Shown: piece after piece, positions 51,511-60,124 of the stretch
Position numbering within the stretch: the stretch's first letter is position 1
How the letters are laid out: each line of letters opens with the position of its first letter
NCBI RefSeq assembly: GCF_030246945.1
Contig: NZ_CP126742.1
Span: 1,612,001-1,676,000 of the forward strand
From: Microbacterium sp. zg-Y1090
Lineage (GTDB): Bacteria > Actinomycetota > Actinomycetes > Actinomycetales > Microbacteriaceae
Direction: 5' to 3'
Length of the DNA stretch: 64,000 bases
Notes under the pieces: model-generated
The model's input: the letters and a program-made list of their open reading frames with translations, nothing else
The model's database searches: none
Told to the model about the DNA's origin: nothing
Position numbers and translations under genes: made by a program

Positions 51511-52485
51511 TCAATTCTGCATATGGATCTGCTGCCCCTTGATCAAGGGGTAATCCACCAGTGTAGTTGCGTCGAGATCCTCCTTGTGCATGTCGACGCC
51601 CGTGACCTGGCTGTTCTCGTAGGTCGTGTAGTAGTAGATGCCCTTGTCGGTGTTGCAGCACGACGAGTAGATCGTGATCTCGAACTTGCCCGGCTCCACC
51701 TCCACCAGGCCACGCTGCTGCGCGACGGAGCCGAGGATCTGGAAGAACTGGCTGATCGATTCCGATTCGGAATCGCCGGACTGCGAGTTCATCTTCGTGA
51801 AGACCGCCTTCACGAAGCGGGATGCCGACGACAGGTCGCCGGGCAGGCCGATCGCCCCCATCCCCCGGCTGTAGACGTCGAAGTCGAGCTCGGGAGCGAA
51901 GGTGTTCTCCGGGGGGTTCTTCGTCAGATGCATGAAGTTGTTGAGGTTGAAGGACTGGATGTCGAAGGTGGGATTGTTGGTCATGATCCCGTAGGGGTTG
52001 TCGTGCACCTTCAGCCCCTCCTTGACGCTCTCGACGGTGATCGAGCCGTCCCTGTCACTGATGATCCAGTGCAGGGGTGACGGCGGGAACTCCGCGCTGA
52101 ACGCGGCATCGGTCACGACCAGGTCCGCGAGCGCGGCCCGCACCTCGGTGACGCTCTCGAACTGCCCCAGCACCCAGGGGATGAACTCGAACGACGCGAC
52201 GTTCGTCTTCGCCGGGTCTTCCTGCTTGTAGTCGGCGTTTCCGGGGAAGTTGAGCCCCGCCATGCTGAGGCCCTTCTCATTCGTCGCGTCGTAATACAGC
52301 GGGTAGCCGTCGGCGATGGTCGCCATGCCGATGATCGCGTGGTGCGTCGCGAGCGTCGGCACCTTGCGGAACTCGAAGGGGAAGTTGCGGGGCGTGATCG
52401 TCACGGTCTCGTGGTACGAGAACTCCAGATCCAGATTGCGCCCGAAGTAGTGGTCCTTGGTCGTGTAGTTGGCTCCTGTGCACAT
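51511..52485 (-). CDS. bsh: Bile salt hydrolase (choloylglycine hydrolase family)
   Basis: This 324-residue N-terminal nucleophile hydrolase frees amino acids from conjugated bile salts. The nucleophile is Cys2 (MCTGANY, exposed after removal of Met1). Further conserved residues are Arg16 and Asp19 (FGRNLD), Asn79 (GLNFPG), Asn170 (TNNPTF) and Arg223 (SASRF), which fits BSH rather than penicillin V acylase. The protein reads much more like BSH of Lactobacillus, Enterococcus or Listeria than like those of Bifidobacterium, and its base composition is visibly lower in GC than that of its neighbours. It lies between CNNM and era, genes that are adjacent in relatives. GGAGG is well spaced before the ATG. 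I infer transfer from a gut Firmicute. Confidence 0.9.
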   Translation of the reverse strand: MCTGANYTTKDHYFGRNLDLEFSYHETVTITPRNFPFEFRKVPTLATHHAIIGMATIADGYPLYYDATNEKGLSMAGLNFPGNADYKQEDPAKTNVASFEFIPWVLGQFESVTEVRAALADLVVTDAAFSAEFPPSPLHWIISDRDGSITVESVKEGLKVHDNPYGIMTNNPTFDIQSFNLNNFMHLTKNPPENTFAPELDFDVYSRGMGAIGLPGDLSSASRFVKAVFTKMNSQSGDSESESISQFFQILGSVAQQRGLVEVEPGKFEITIYSSCCNTDKGIYYYTTYENSQVTGVDMHKEDLDATTLVDYPLIKGQQIHMQN

Positions 52486-52576
52486 GTGATGACCTCCGAT
52501 GTCACGGTGTCCGGCTCGCCCGGTCCACGCAACAGTAGGGGGGCCACCCGCGATGCGCTACGGGTCCCGCTGATCG

Positions 52577-53950
52577 CTACGCGCGGCGGTCGTCGGTGTC
52601 GCCTCGGCGCGACACCCGCACCTCGCCGGTGCGCGCGGGGCGCGTGATCTCGCCCGTGCGCGGCGCCCGATCGGCGGTGTCCTCGGCGTCGTCGGGTGAG
52701 GCGGCGCGCTCCACGAAGACCGTCGCCAGTCCCCTGCCCCGGCCGCGGGAGGCGCCGCCGGTGAGGACGAGACCGTGGGTTTCGGCGGTGACGCCGGGCA
52801 TCGGGATGCGTCCGAGCGCCTTGCCGAGGAGCCCGCCGATCGAGTCCACCTCGTCATCCTCGAGCTCCATGCCGAACAGCTCGCCCACCTCGTCGAGGCC
52901 CAGGCGGGCGCTGACCCGGAAACGCCCGTCGCCGAGATCGACGACCTCGGCGGCACGCGCGTCGTACTCGTCCGCGATCTCCCCGACCAGCTCCTCGATC
53001 AGGTCCTCCAGGGTCACCAGTCCCGAGACCCCCCCGTACTCGTCGACGACGAGGCAGACGTGCACGGCATCCCGCTTCATCTGCTGCAGAAGCGTCTCGG
53101 CCTTCATCGACTCCGGCACGAAGACCGCCTTGCGTGCGATGCGGTTGACCGGGGCGTTGCGCCACGCGCTCTCGTCCCGGAACGCGAACTGCACGAGGTC
53201 CTTCAGGTAGAGCACGCCCACCACGTCATCGGCCTCGTCGTCGACGACGGGAAGCCGGGAGACCCCGCGGTCCAGGAACAGTTTCATGGCTTCGTGCGTC
53301 GGCGTGCCGGCCTCCACCGACACCATGTCGGTGCGGGGCACCATGACGGCGCGCACGAACGTGTCGGTGAAGTCGAAGACCGAGTGGATGAGGTCGCGGT
53401 CGTCCTCTTCGATGAGGTCCTGCGACGCGGCCTCGTCGACCATGCTGAGCAGCTGCTCCTCGGAGGCGAACGACGCGTTGCGGTTGAGGCCGGGGGTGAA
53501 CCGGTTCCCGAGGATCACCAGCAGGTGGGCGAGCGGACCCAGCACGATGCGGGCGCCGCGCACCAGGGGGGCGGCGCTGCGCAGCAGCCCTTCGGCGTGT
53601 TGACGACCGACGGCGCGCGGGCTCGCACCGACGAGCACGAACGACACCACCGTCATCAGCAGCGCCGCCGCCAGCAGCGCCCACCAGATGTTGTCGAACG
53701 CGAGCATGAAGGCCGCCGTCACCAGCACGGCGGCGGTGGTCTCGGCGAGGATGCGGATGAACACCACCGCGTTGTTGTGCGCGTCGGGATCGTCGGCGAT
53801 GCGGCGCAGCGCCGTGCGGGAGCGGGCGGTCACGGCCAGCTCCGCCAGGCCCTGGCGCGAGGTCACCGACAGCGCCGCGTCGAGGGCGGCCATGAGACCC
53901 CCGAGTGCCACCAGCAGCGCCGCACCGACCAGCAGCAGGACCTCGGTCAC
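52577..53950 (-). CDS. CNNM/HlyC-CorC family membrane transport protein
   Basis: This 457-residue membrane protein has an N-terminal DUF21 domain with about four helices (VLLLVGAALLVALGGLMAALDAAL, ILAETTAAVLVTAAFMLAF, WWALLAAALLMTVVSFVLVG), two CBS domains (TFVRAVMVPRTDMVSVEAGTPTHEAM, NPVNRIARKAVFVPESMKAETLLQQM-like) and a CorC/HlyC C-terminal transporter-associated domain. It is a magnesium/cobalt-transport-type protein; the exact ion is unknown. It follows ybeY with 4-nt overlap. In relatives the next gene is era; here bsh intervenes. Confidence 0.92.
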   Translation of the reverse strand: MTEVLLLVGAALLVALGGLMAALDAALSVTSRQGLAELAVTARSRTALRRIADDPDAHNNAVVFIRILAETTAAVLVTAAFMLAFDNIWWALLAAALLMTVVSFVLVGASPRAVGRQHAEGLLRSAAPLVRGARIVLGPLAHLLVILGNRFTPGLNRNASFASEEQLLSMVDEAASQDLIEEDDRDLIHSVFDFTDTFVRAVMVPRTDMVSVEAGTPTHEAMKLFLDRGVSRLPVVDDEADDVVGVLYLKDLVQFAFRDESAWRNAPVNRIARKAVFVPESMKAETLLQQMKRDAVHVCLVVDEYGGVSGLVTLEDLIEELVGEIADEYDARAAEVVDLGDGRFRVSARLGLDEVGELFGMELEDDEVDSIGGLLGKALGRIPMPGVTAETHGLVLTGGASRGRGRGLATVFVERAASPDDAEDTADRAPRTGEITRPARTGEVRVSRRGDTDDRRA

Positions 53951-54417
53951 GGGCGGGGTCGACGACGCTCAGCGGCGGCGAAGTCGAGGATGAGCTGCTT
54001 CTGCAGCCCGAACATCTCCCGCTCCTCCTCCGGCTCGGCGTGGTCGAAGCCCAGCAGGTGCAGCAGACCGTGCGTCGTGAGCATGATCAGCTCATCGAGG
54101 GTGGAATGCTGTGCGACGAGCGCCTGAGCCTCGGCCACCTGCGGGCACAGCACGATGTCGCCCAGCAGGCCCGCGGGGGTGGGCATGTCCTCGGTGCCGG
54201 GCCGGAGCTCGTCCATCGGGAAGCTCAGCACGTCGGTGGGGCCGGGCTCGTCCATCCACTGCACGTGCAGCGCCTCCATGGCGCCCTCATCCACGAGCAG
54301 GATCGCCACGTCGGCGTCGGGGCTGACGTGCAGCTCCGCCAGGTTGTGCTCCATGAGCCGCAGGAGCACGGTCTCGTCGACGGGGACGCCCGACTCGTTG
54401 TTGATCTCGATCGTCAT
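53947..54417 (-). CDS. ybeY: rRNA maturation RNase YbeY
   Basis: This 156-residue metalloendonuclease matures the 16S rRNA 3' end and takes part in ribosome quality control. It has the zinc motif HGLLHLLGFDH, preceded by LLGDIVLCPQVAEAQA and VQWMDEPGPTDVLSFPMDE. The start at 54417 overlaps the phoH stop by 4 nt, and the end overlaps CNNM. Gene order phoH-ybeY-CNNM-era is standard in bacteria. Confidence 0.95.
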   Translation of the reverse strand: MTIEINNESGVPVDETVLLRLMEHNLAELHVSPDADVAILLVDEGAMEALHVQWMDEPGPTDVLSFPMDELRPGTEDMPTPAGLLGDIVLCPQVAEAQALVAQHSTLDELIMLTTHGLLHLLGFDHAEPEEEREMFGLQKQLILDFAAAERRRPRP

Positions 54418-55505
54418 GAACGTCCTCGTTTGGGCAGGTGGTCGCGGGGTCCGGCGGGGCGCGGCTTGCCGCGTCGCTCGGCCCGGTTGGCGAGTTCGGA
54501 CGCCTCGTCGCGTTCACGGCGGTGGGCCAGGCGCTGCTCGTCGTACTCGCTGTAGGCGTCGACGATGCGCCCCACCAGGGTGTGGCGCACCACGTCGTCG
54601 CTGGTGAGGCGCGCGAAGTGGATGTCGTCGATGTCCTTCAGCACCCGGGTCACCAGACGCAGCCCCGACGAGCCCTGCGGCAGGTCGACCTGCGTGATGT
54701 CGCCGGTGACCACCATGCGCGTGCCGAAGCCCAAGCGGGTGAGGAACATCTTCATCTGTTCCGGGGTGGTGTTCTGCGCCTCATCGAGCACCACGAAGGA
54801 GTCGTTGAGGGTGCGACCGCGCATGTAGGCCAGCGGCGCGACCTCGATGGTGCCGCTCGCCATGAGCTTGGGCACGAGTTCGGGGTCGAGCATCTCGTTG
54901 AGGGCGTCGTAGAGCGGCCGCAGATAGGGGTCGATCTTGTCGGTCAGCGAACCGGGGAGGAACCCCAGCCGCTCCCCCGCCTCGACGGCGGGGCGGGTCA
55001 GGATGATGCGGGTGACCTCTTTGCGCTGCAGCGCCTGCACGGCCTTGGCCATCGCGAGATAGGTCTTGCCGGTGCCGGCGGGGCCGATGCCGAAGACGAT
55101 CGTGTTCTCGTCGATCGCGTCGACGTAGGCCTTCTGGCCGGCGGTCTTCGGGCGGATGATCTTGCCACGGGAGGTCAGGATCGCCTCGCCGAGCACCTCG
55201 GAGGGACGCAGGCCCTCGTCGCGCATCATGCGGCTGGACGCCGTCACGTCGACCGGGTCGAGCCCTTGCCCCGCACGGGTCATCGAGATGAGCTCGTCCA
55301 CGAGGGCGCGGGCCGCCGCGACCGCGTCGGCCTCGCCGGACAGGGTGATCTCGTTGCCGCGCACGTGCACGTCGACGCCGGGATGCTCCCGCTCGACCAC
55401 GCGAAGAAGGCGGTCCTGCGGGCCCAGCAGCTGCACCATGGCCACGCCGTCCGCCCAGATGCGGTCGACCGTCGTGCCCTCGCGCGCCTCGGAATCGTCA
55501 GCCAC
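54414..55505 (-). CDS. phoH: PhoH family protein (ATPase)
   Basis: This 363-residue cytoplasmic ATPase of the PhoH-like family, next to ybeY, is thought to act with it in RNA metabolism. It has an N-terminal KH-like part (GVDVHVRGNEITLSGEADAV), Walker A GPAGTGKTYLA, RIILTRPAVEAGERLGFLPG, and Walker B FVVLDEAQNTTPEQMK. The start is taken as GTG 55505 (VADDSEAREG), which overlaps the end of the HIT gene; a longer frame upstream is antisense-like in composition. Confidence 0.93.
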   Translation of the reverse strand: MADDSEAREGTTVDRIWADGVAMVQLLGPQDRLLRVVEREHPGVDVHVRGNEITLSGEADAVAAARALVDELISMTRAGQGLDPVDVTASSRMMRDEGLRPSEVLGEAILTSRGKIIRPKTAGQKAYVDAIDENTIVFGIGPAGTGKTYLAMAKAVQALQRKEVTRIILTRPAVEAGERLGFLPGSLTDKIDPYLRPLYDALNEMLDPELVPKLMASGTIEVAPLAYMRGRTLNDSFVVLDEAQNTTPEQMKMFLTRLGFGTRMVVTGDITQVDLPQGSSGLRLVTRVLKDIDDIHFARLTSDDVVRHTLVGRIVDAYSEYDEQRLAHRRERDEASELANRAERRGKPRPAGPRDHLPKRGRS

Positions 55506-55845
55506 CGAGACCCGCTTCCGAAAGGTCGCCGGCGAGCACATGGGCGTGCACGTGGAAGACCGTCTGCCCGGCGCTGGGACCGGTGTTGAAGACCAGGCGG
55601 AAGTCGCCGTCACCGTGCTCGGCGGCCAGGCTCGATGCCAGCCCGACGAGCTCGGCCAGCAGGGCGGGGTCACCGGCGGCGAGTTCCGCGACGTTGCGGT
55701 ACTCCTCCGTCTTGGGGATGACCAGCAGGTGCACGGGCGCCTGCGGCGCGATGTCGCGGATCGCGAACGCGTTCTCGGTCTCCGCCACGATCTCGGAGGG
55801 GATCTCGCCGTTGAGGATGCGTGTGAACACGCTCGGTTCGGTCAT
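55498..55845 (-). CDS. HIT-domain protein
   Basis: This 115-residue histidine-triad hydrolase or transferase of nucleotides carries FTRILNGEIPSEIV at the start and the HIT motif FHVHAHVLAG (HxHxH) near the end, with HLLVIPKTEEYRNVAEL between. It belongs to the HinT group that hydrolyses AMP-lysine-like adducts. ATG at 55845. It ends overlapping the phoH start, so it is in the rsmE-HIT-phoH-ybeY run. Confidence 0.93.
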   Translation of the reverse strand: MTEPSVFTRILNGEIPSEIVAETENAFAIRDIAPQAPVHLLVIPKTEEYRNVAELAAGDPALLAELVGLASSLAAEHGDGDFRLVFNTGPSAGQTVFHVHAHVLAGDLSEAGLGG

Positions 55846-55907
55846 GGTCTCCAGTCTACCGAGCCGCGGCATCCCCGCTCCGGTTGCGGCCGGGCGCGTG
55901 GGCGACG

Positions 55908-56642
55908 TCACCAGCGGCCGATGGTGGCGTTGACGAGGGCCAGCGCCGCCGGTCCGGCGGTCGACGTGCGCAGCACCGTGTCGCCCAGTCGCACCAGGGT
56001 CGCACCGGCGTCGGCGAGGACCCGCAGCTCCTCGGGGGCGATGCCGCCCTCCGGGCCCACGACCAGCAGCACCTCGGCGTCGTCGGCAGCAGGGCGCCAT
56101 GCGGTCAGTGCGACGGATGCCGTCGGCTCCAGCACCAGCATCCGCGCGGTCGCCGCGCGAGAGGCCAGCTGCCGGGTGGTGACGAGCTCGGTGACCTCCG
56201 GCAGCCACGCGCGGTGCGCCTGCTTCGCAGCCTCCCGGGCGATCGTCCCCCAGCGCGCACGTCCCTTCTCGGCCTTGCCGGCATCCCAGCGCGACACGCT
56301 GCGCGTGGCCTGCCACGGCATCACCTCGTCGACCCCGAGCTCGGTGGCGGCCTGCACGGCGAGCTCGTCCCGGTCGCCCTTCGCGAGCGCCTGCACGAGA
56401 CCCACCCTCATCGCGGGAGCGGGTACCTCGGTGCGCTCGGTCACCTCGATGACCACCTCACGCGGCGACACCGATGCGCAGGCACCCGTGAGCCAGGCGC
56501 CTCGGCCGTCGCCGAGCGTGACGATCTCCCCTACGCGCACGCGGCGCACCGCTGCGGCGTGGTGGGCCTCGGCGCCTGTCAGCGTGATGCGGTCGCCGGG
56601 TCCGGCGGCGCCGGCCGCCGCGTCGACGAAGTGCAGCGCCAT
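55908..56642 (-). CDS. rsmE: 16S rRNA (uracil(1498)-N(3))-methyltransferase
   Basis: This 244-residue SPOUT methyltransferase has a PUA-like start (ALHFVDAA...HHAAAVRRVRVGEIVTLGDG), the conserved VGLVQALAKGDRDELAVQAATELGVDEVMPW, RARWGTIAREAAKQAHRAWLPEV and the trefoil-knot end LLVVGPEGGIAPEEL..LGDTVLRTSTAGPAALAL, which binds S-adenosylmethionine. It starts one base after the dnaJ stop. Confidence 0.95.
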   Translation of the reverse strand: MALHFVDAAAGAAGPGDRITLTGAEAHHAAAVRRVRVGEIVTLGDGRGAWLTGACASVSPREVVIEVTERTEVPAPAMRVGLVQALAKGDRDELAVQAATELGVDEVMPWQATRSVSRWDAGKAEKGRARWGTIAREAAKQAHRAWLPEVTELVTTRQLASRAATARMLVLEPTASVALTAWRPAADDAEVLLVVGPEGGIAPEELRVLADAGATLVRLGDTVLRTSTAGPAALALVNATIGRW

Positions 56643-56643
56643 G

Positions 56644-57759
56644 TCAGCCCCGGAAGCGGTCGCGGAGCTTCGAGAACAGACCCTGGTGGAACTCGGCCAG
56701 CCGCGGTGCGGGAGCCTTGGTGCGCTTGGCGAAGTCCTCGATGAGCGCGCGTTCCTTGGCGTCGAGCCGGGTGGGGGTGACCACCTGCACGCCGACCCTG
56801 AGGTCGCCCCGCTGCGAGCCCCGTAGCGGCGTGATGCCGCGGCCCTTGATGGTCAGCACGTCGCCGGACTGCACGCCGGGACGGACCTCCAGTTCGACCG
56901 GCCCGTCGAGGGACTCGATCGTGGTGCTGGTGCCGAGGATGGCATCCGGCATCGACACCTCGAGGGTCGCGAGCAGATCGTCGCCGTCGCGGCTGAACGC
57001 CTCGTGCGCAGCCACCGTGACCTCGATGTACAGGTCGCCGTTGGGGCCGCCGGCCGGTCCGACCTCACCGGAGCCGGGCAGCTGCAGTCGCAGGCCGGTC
57101 TCGACGCCGGCAGGGATGTCGAGCGACACCGTGCGGCGGGCGCGCACCCGCCCCTGGCCCTGGCAGGTCGTGCAGGGGAAGGGGATGGTGGTGCCGTACC
57201 CCTGGCACACGTTGCACGGCTGCGAGGTGACGACGTTGCCGAGAAGGCTCCGCACGGTGCGCTGCACATGGCCGGTGCCGTGACAGATGTCGCACGTGGC
57301 GGGCTGGGTTCCGGGCTGGCAGCACGAGCCCGAGCAGGTCTCGCACAGGACGGCCGTGTCGACCTCGATGTCGCGGTGCACGCCGAAGATGACGTCGCCG
57401 AGCTGCAGCGTGACGCGCACCAGCGCGTCCTGGCCGCGCTCGCGGCGTGAGCGGGGCCGTCCGCCCCGACCACCGCCGCCGCCCGCGGCGCCGAAGAACG
57501 TCTCGAAGATGTCGCCGAAGTTGCTGAACCCGCCGCCGGCGCCGGCGAACGCGTTGTCGCCGCCCATGTCGTAGCGGGCACGCTGGTCGGGGTCGCTCAG
57601 CACGTCATACGCATGGGTGACCAGCTTGAAGCGCTCCGAGGCGTCGGCACCCGGGTTGACGTCGGGGTGCAGCTCGCGCGCCAGGCGACGATACGCCTTC
57701 TTGATCTCGTCGGGAGTCGCGTCACGCGACACGCCGAGTACGTCGTAGTGGTCAGCCAC
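56644..57759 (-). CDS. dnaJ: Chaperone protein DnaJ
   Basis: This 371-residue Hsp40 co-chaperone of DnaK has the J domain with HPD ([34 protein letters not shown]), a Gly/Phe-rich linker ([25 protein letters not shown]) and a zinc region with four Cys pairs ([32 protein letters not shown]). The first repeat has an altered form, CETCSGSCC in place of CxxCxGxG, which is usual for the second actinobacterial DnaJ (the one linked to hrcA). A peptide-binding C-terminal domain follows. It lies 39 nt after hrcA and is therefore controlled by the CIRCE site upstream of hrcA. Confidence 0.95.
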   Translation of the reverse strand: MADHYDVLGVSRDATPDEIKKAYRRLARELHPDVNPGADASERFKLVTHAYDVLSDPDQRARYDMGGDNAFAGAGGGFSNFGDIFETFFGAAGGGGGRGGRPRSRRERGQDALVRVTLQLGDVIFGVHRDIEVDTAVLCETCSGSCCQPGTQPATCDICHGTGHVQRTVRSLLGNVVTSQPCNVCQGYGTTIPFPCTTCQGQGRVRARRTVSLDIPAGVETGLRLQLPGSGEVGPAGGPNGDLYIEVTVAAHEAFSRDGDDLLATLEVSMPDAILGTSTTIESLDGPVELEVRPGVQSGDVLTIKGRGITPLRGSQRGDLRVGVQVVTPTRLDAKERALIEDFAKRTKAPAPRLAEFHQGLFSKLRDRFRG

Positions 57760-57798
57760 ATTCGCCTTTCGTGCCGCGCGGACGCGGCGTCGGAACCG

Positions 57799-58836
57799 TC
57801 AGCGGTTGCTCTCGTCTTCTTCGAGCAGCCGGTTCAGATAGTGGGCGACGGCGCGGACGGCCGCCAGGTTCGAGGAGTAGTCCATGCGGGTGGGGCCCAG
57901 CAGTCCCAGTCTCGCGCGCGAGCCGGTCACGTCGTACTCGCCGGTGATGACGGATGCCTCCGCCAGCCCGAACGGCTCGTTCTCGCGCCCGATGCTCGCG
58001 GCGAGCCCCTGGTCGTCGGCGACCATCTCGGACATGAGCTTCAGCAGCGTGACCTGCTCCTCGATCGCCTCGAGGAGCGGGTAGATGCTGCCGCGGAAGT
58101 CCTGCTCGCGACGGGCGAGTGTGGCGCTGCCCGCGAGCACCAGGCGATCCTGCCGGAACTCCTCGAGCTCTTCGGCCACCACGCCCGCGATCGCGCGCAC
58201 GGCGCGGTCGAACGCGTCGGGCTGGGCGGGCGCGGCCAGCAGGTCGGCCACCGCCTGCGCGCCGTCGCGCACGCTGCTTCCGGTGAGGAGCTCCGCCAGA
58301 CGCGCGCGCACCCGCGTCATGCCGTCCTCCCCCAGATCGGTGGGAACCGACGCGATGCGCTGCGACACACGCCCGATGTCGGTGACGACGATCACGATGA
58401 CCCGGCCGCCGCCGAGGTCGACCAGCTCGAGATGGGAGACGTGCGCCCGCGCGAACGACGGGTACTGCACGATCGCGACCTGCCCGGTGAGCCGCGTGAG
58501 GGCGCGCACCGTGCGCGCGAGGAGGTCGTCCAGATCGCCGGCGCCGTCGAGGAAGGATCCGATCGCGGTGCGCTGGGCGGGAGTGAGGGGGCGCAGCTGG
58601 GCGAGGTGGTCGACGAAGACGCGGTACCCCTTGTCGGTCGGCACACGCCCCGACGAGGTGTGCGGCGCGACGATGAGCTCCTCATCCTCCAGCTGGGCCA
58701 TGTCGTTGCGGATCGTCGCCGCGGAGACGCCGAAAGCGTGCCGGTCGACGATCGCCTTGCTGCCGACGGGTTCGTTGGTGTCCACATAGTCCTGGACGAT
58801 CGCCCGCAGCACCTGCAATCCGCGTTCGCTGACCAT
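57799..58836 (-). CDS. hrcA: Heat-inducible transcription repressor HrcA
   Basis: This 345-residue repressor binds CIRCE and shuts off chaperone genes at normal temperature. It has a winged-helix N-terminus (VSERGLQVLRAIVQDYVDTNEPVGSKAI...FGVSAATIRNDMAQLEDEELI) and a GAF-like HrcA domain with SGRVPTDKGYRVFVDHL and the C-terminal LLGPTRMDYSSNLAAVRAVAHYLNRLLEE. The start at 58836 lies 15 nt downstream of a perfect CIRCE operator. It is the first gene of the hrcA-dnaJ unit. Confidence 0.96.
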   Translation of the reverse strand: MVSERGLQVLRAIVQDYVDTNEPVGSKAIVDRHAFGVSAATIRNDMAQLEDEELIVAPHTSSGRVPTDKGYRVFVDHLAQLRPLTPAQRTAIGSFLDGAGDLDDLLARTVRALTRLTGQVAIVQYPSFARAHVSHLELVDLGGGRVIVIVVTDIGRVSQRIASVPTDLGEDGMTRVRARLAELLTGSSVRDGAQAVADLLAAPAQPDAFDRAVRAIAGVVAEELEEFRQDRLVLAGSATLARREQDFRGSIYPLLEAIEEQVTLLKLMSEMVADDQGLAASIGRENEPFGLAEASVITGEYDVTGSRARLGLLGPTRMDYSSNLAAVRAVAHYLNRLLEEDESNR

Positions 58837-58851
58837 GTCACTCCCTCCCCG

Positions 58852-58878
58852 TTGGCACTCTTCTCTCGCGAGTGCCAA
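58852..58878. promoter_or_regulatory. CIRCE operator of hrcA-dnaJ
   Basis: TTGGCACTC-N9-GAGTGCCAA is a perfect inverted repeat (58852-58860 and 58870-58878), one position per arm different from the canonical TTAGCACTC. It lies between the hemW stop and the hrcA ATG and is the HrcA binding site. Confidence 0.95.
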
Positions 58879-58906
58879 TTCTACCGCGGTGAGGTCGTTG
58901 CTCGCG

Positions 58907-60124
58907 TCAGGCGGTGAGGGCGCGCACGACCGCGTCGGCCAGCAGCCGACCGCGGCGGGTGAGCACGAGGGTTCCGTGCACGGCCGCGGCCCCGTCGACG
59001 AGGCCGTCCGCGATGAGCCCGGCGACCGCGCCGCGGCCGGCGGGGGTGACCTCGGCCAGCGCGAGGCCCTCACGGATGCGCGAGCGCAGCAGCACGTCCT
59101 CCAGCCGGCGGGATGCCGCGTCGGGGCGTTCCCGCCCGGCGGCGGGCGACTCTCCGGCGGCGAGGCGCTGCGCGTAGGCGGCGGGGTGCTTCACGTTCCA
59201 CCAGCGCAGACCGGCGACATGACTGTGCGCGCCCGGACCGTAGCCCCACCAGTCGGTGCCGCGCCAGTAGGCGAGGTTGTGCCGCGAGCGGTGGGACTCG
59301 TCCCGCGCCCAGTTGGACACCTCGTACCACTCGAAGCCGGCAGCGGCGAGCGTCTCGTCGGCGAGCTCGTACATGTCGGCCTGCAGGTCGTCGTCGGGCG
59401 CGGGCACCTCGCCGCGACGGATCTGACGATGCAGCTTCGTCCCCTCCTCGACGATGAGGGCGTAGGCCGAGATGTGGTCGGGAGCGAGGCCGACCGCGGT
59501 CTCCAGCGATCGCTCCCAATCGGCGAGGGTCTCCCCCGGCGCGCCGTAGATGAGGTCGACGCTGACATCGAGTCCCGCCTCGCGCGCTGCGGCGACGGCG
59601 GTGGCCACGTTGTCGGGGTCGTGCGTGCGGTCCAGCGCCGCCAGCACGTGCGCGACGGCCGACTGCATGCCGATGGACAGCCGGGTGACGCCCGCCCGCG
59701 CGAGCTCTGCCACACCGGCGGGGGTCACGGTGTCGGGATTCGCCTCGACGGTGACCTCTGCCCCGTCGGCGATGCCGAACGTGTCGCGCACGCCGTCGAG
59801 CATGCGCGCCAGGTCGCCCGACGGCAGCAGCGTGGGCGTCCCACCGCCGAAGAACACCGTCTGCGCGGGGCGCAGCGGACCCGCGGCCGCGAGCACACCG
59901 CGCGACAGGGAGATCTCGTGCAGCAGCGTGTCGGCGTACTGATCCTGTCTCGCCCCGCGCAGCTCACCCGCTGTGTAGGTGTTGAAGTCGCAGTAGCCGC
60001 AGCGCACACGACAGAACGGGACGTGCAGGTAGACGCCGAAGTCGGTCCCGGCATCCGTCTGGAGGTCGGCGGGCAGAGCGCCGTCGGCCGGCGCGGGCTC
60101 ACCCACGGGCAGAACGGAGGGCAT
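58907..60124 (-). CDS. hemW: Radical SAM protein HemW (coproporphyrinogen III oxidase-like)
   Basis: This 405-residue heme chaperone-type radical SAM protein has the CRVRCGYCDFNTYT cluster (CxxxCxxC binds 4Fe-4S), GGGTPTLLP, EANPDTVTPAGVAELARAGVTRLSIGMQS, DLIYGAPGETLADWERSLE and HISAYALIVEEGTKL. It is annotated in many genomes as HemN-like coproporphyrinogen III oxidase, but the first Cys pattern and the lack of the N-terminal HemN extension make HemW more likely. The ATG at 60124 overlaps the DUF1990 stop. Confidence 0.93.
   Translation of the reverse strand: MPSVLPVGEPAPADGALPADLQTDAGTDFGVYLHVPFCRVRCGYCDFNTYTAGELRGARQDQYADTLLHEISLSRGVLAAAGPLRPAQTVFFGGGTPTLLPSGDLARMLDGVRDTFGIADGAEVTVEANPDTVTPAGVAELARAGVTRLSIGMQSAVAHVLAALDRTHDPDNVATAVAAAREAGLDVSVDLIYGAPGETLADWERSLETAVGLAPDHISAYALIVEEGTKLHRQIRRGEVPAPDDDLQADMYELADETLAAAGFEWYEVSNWARDESHRSRHNLAYWRGTDWWGYGPGAHSHVAGLRWWNVKHPAAYAQRLAAGESPAAGRERPDAASRRLEDVLLRSRIREGLALAEVTPAGRGAVAGLIADGLVDGAAAVHGTLVLTRRGRLLADAVVRALTA

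Noticed and set aside
56644..57759. Odd first zinc-binding repeat of DnaJ (CETCSGSCC)
   Set aside because: This form is usual for the hrcA-linked DnaJ of actinobacteria, so it is not a defect.
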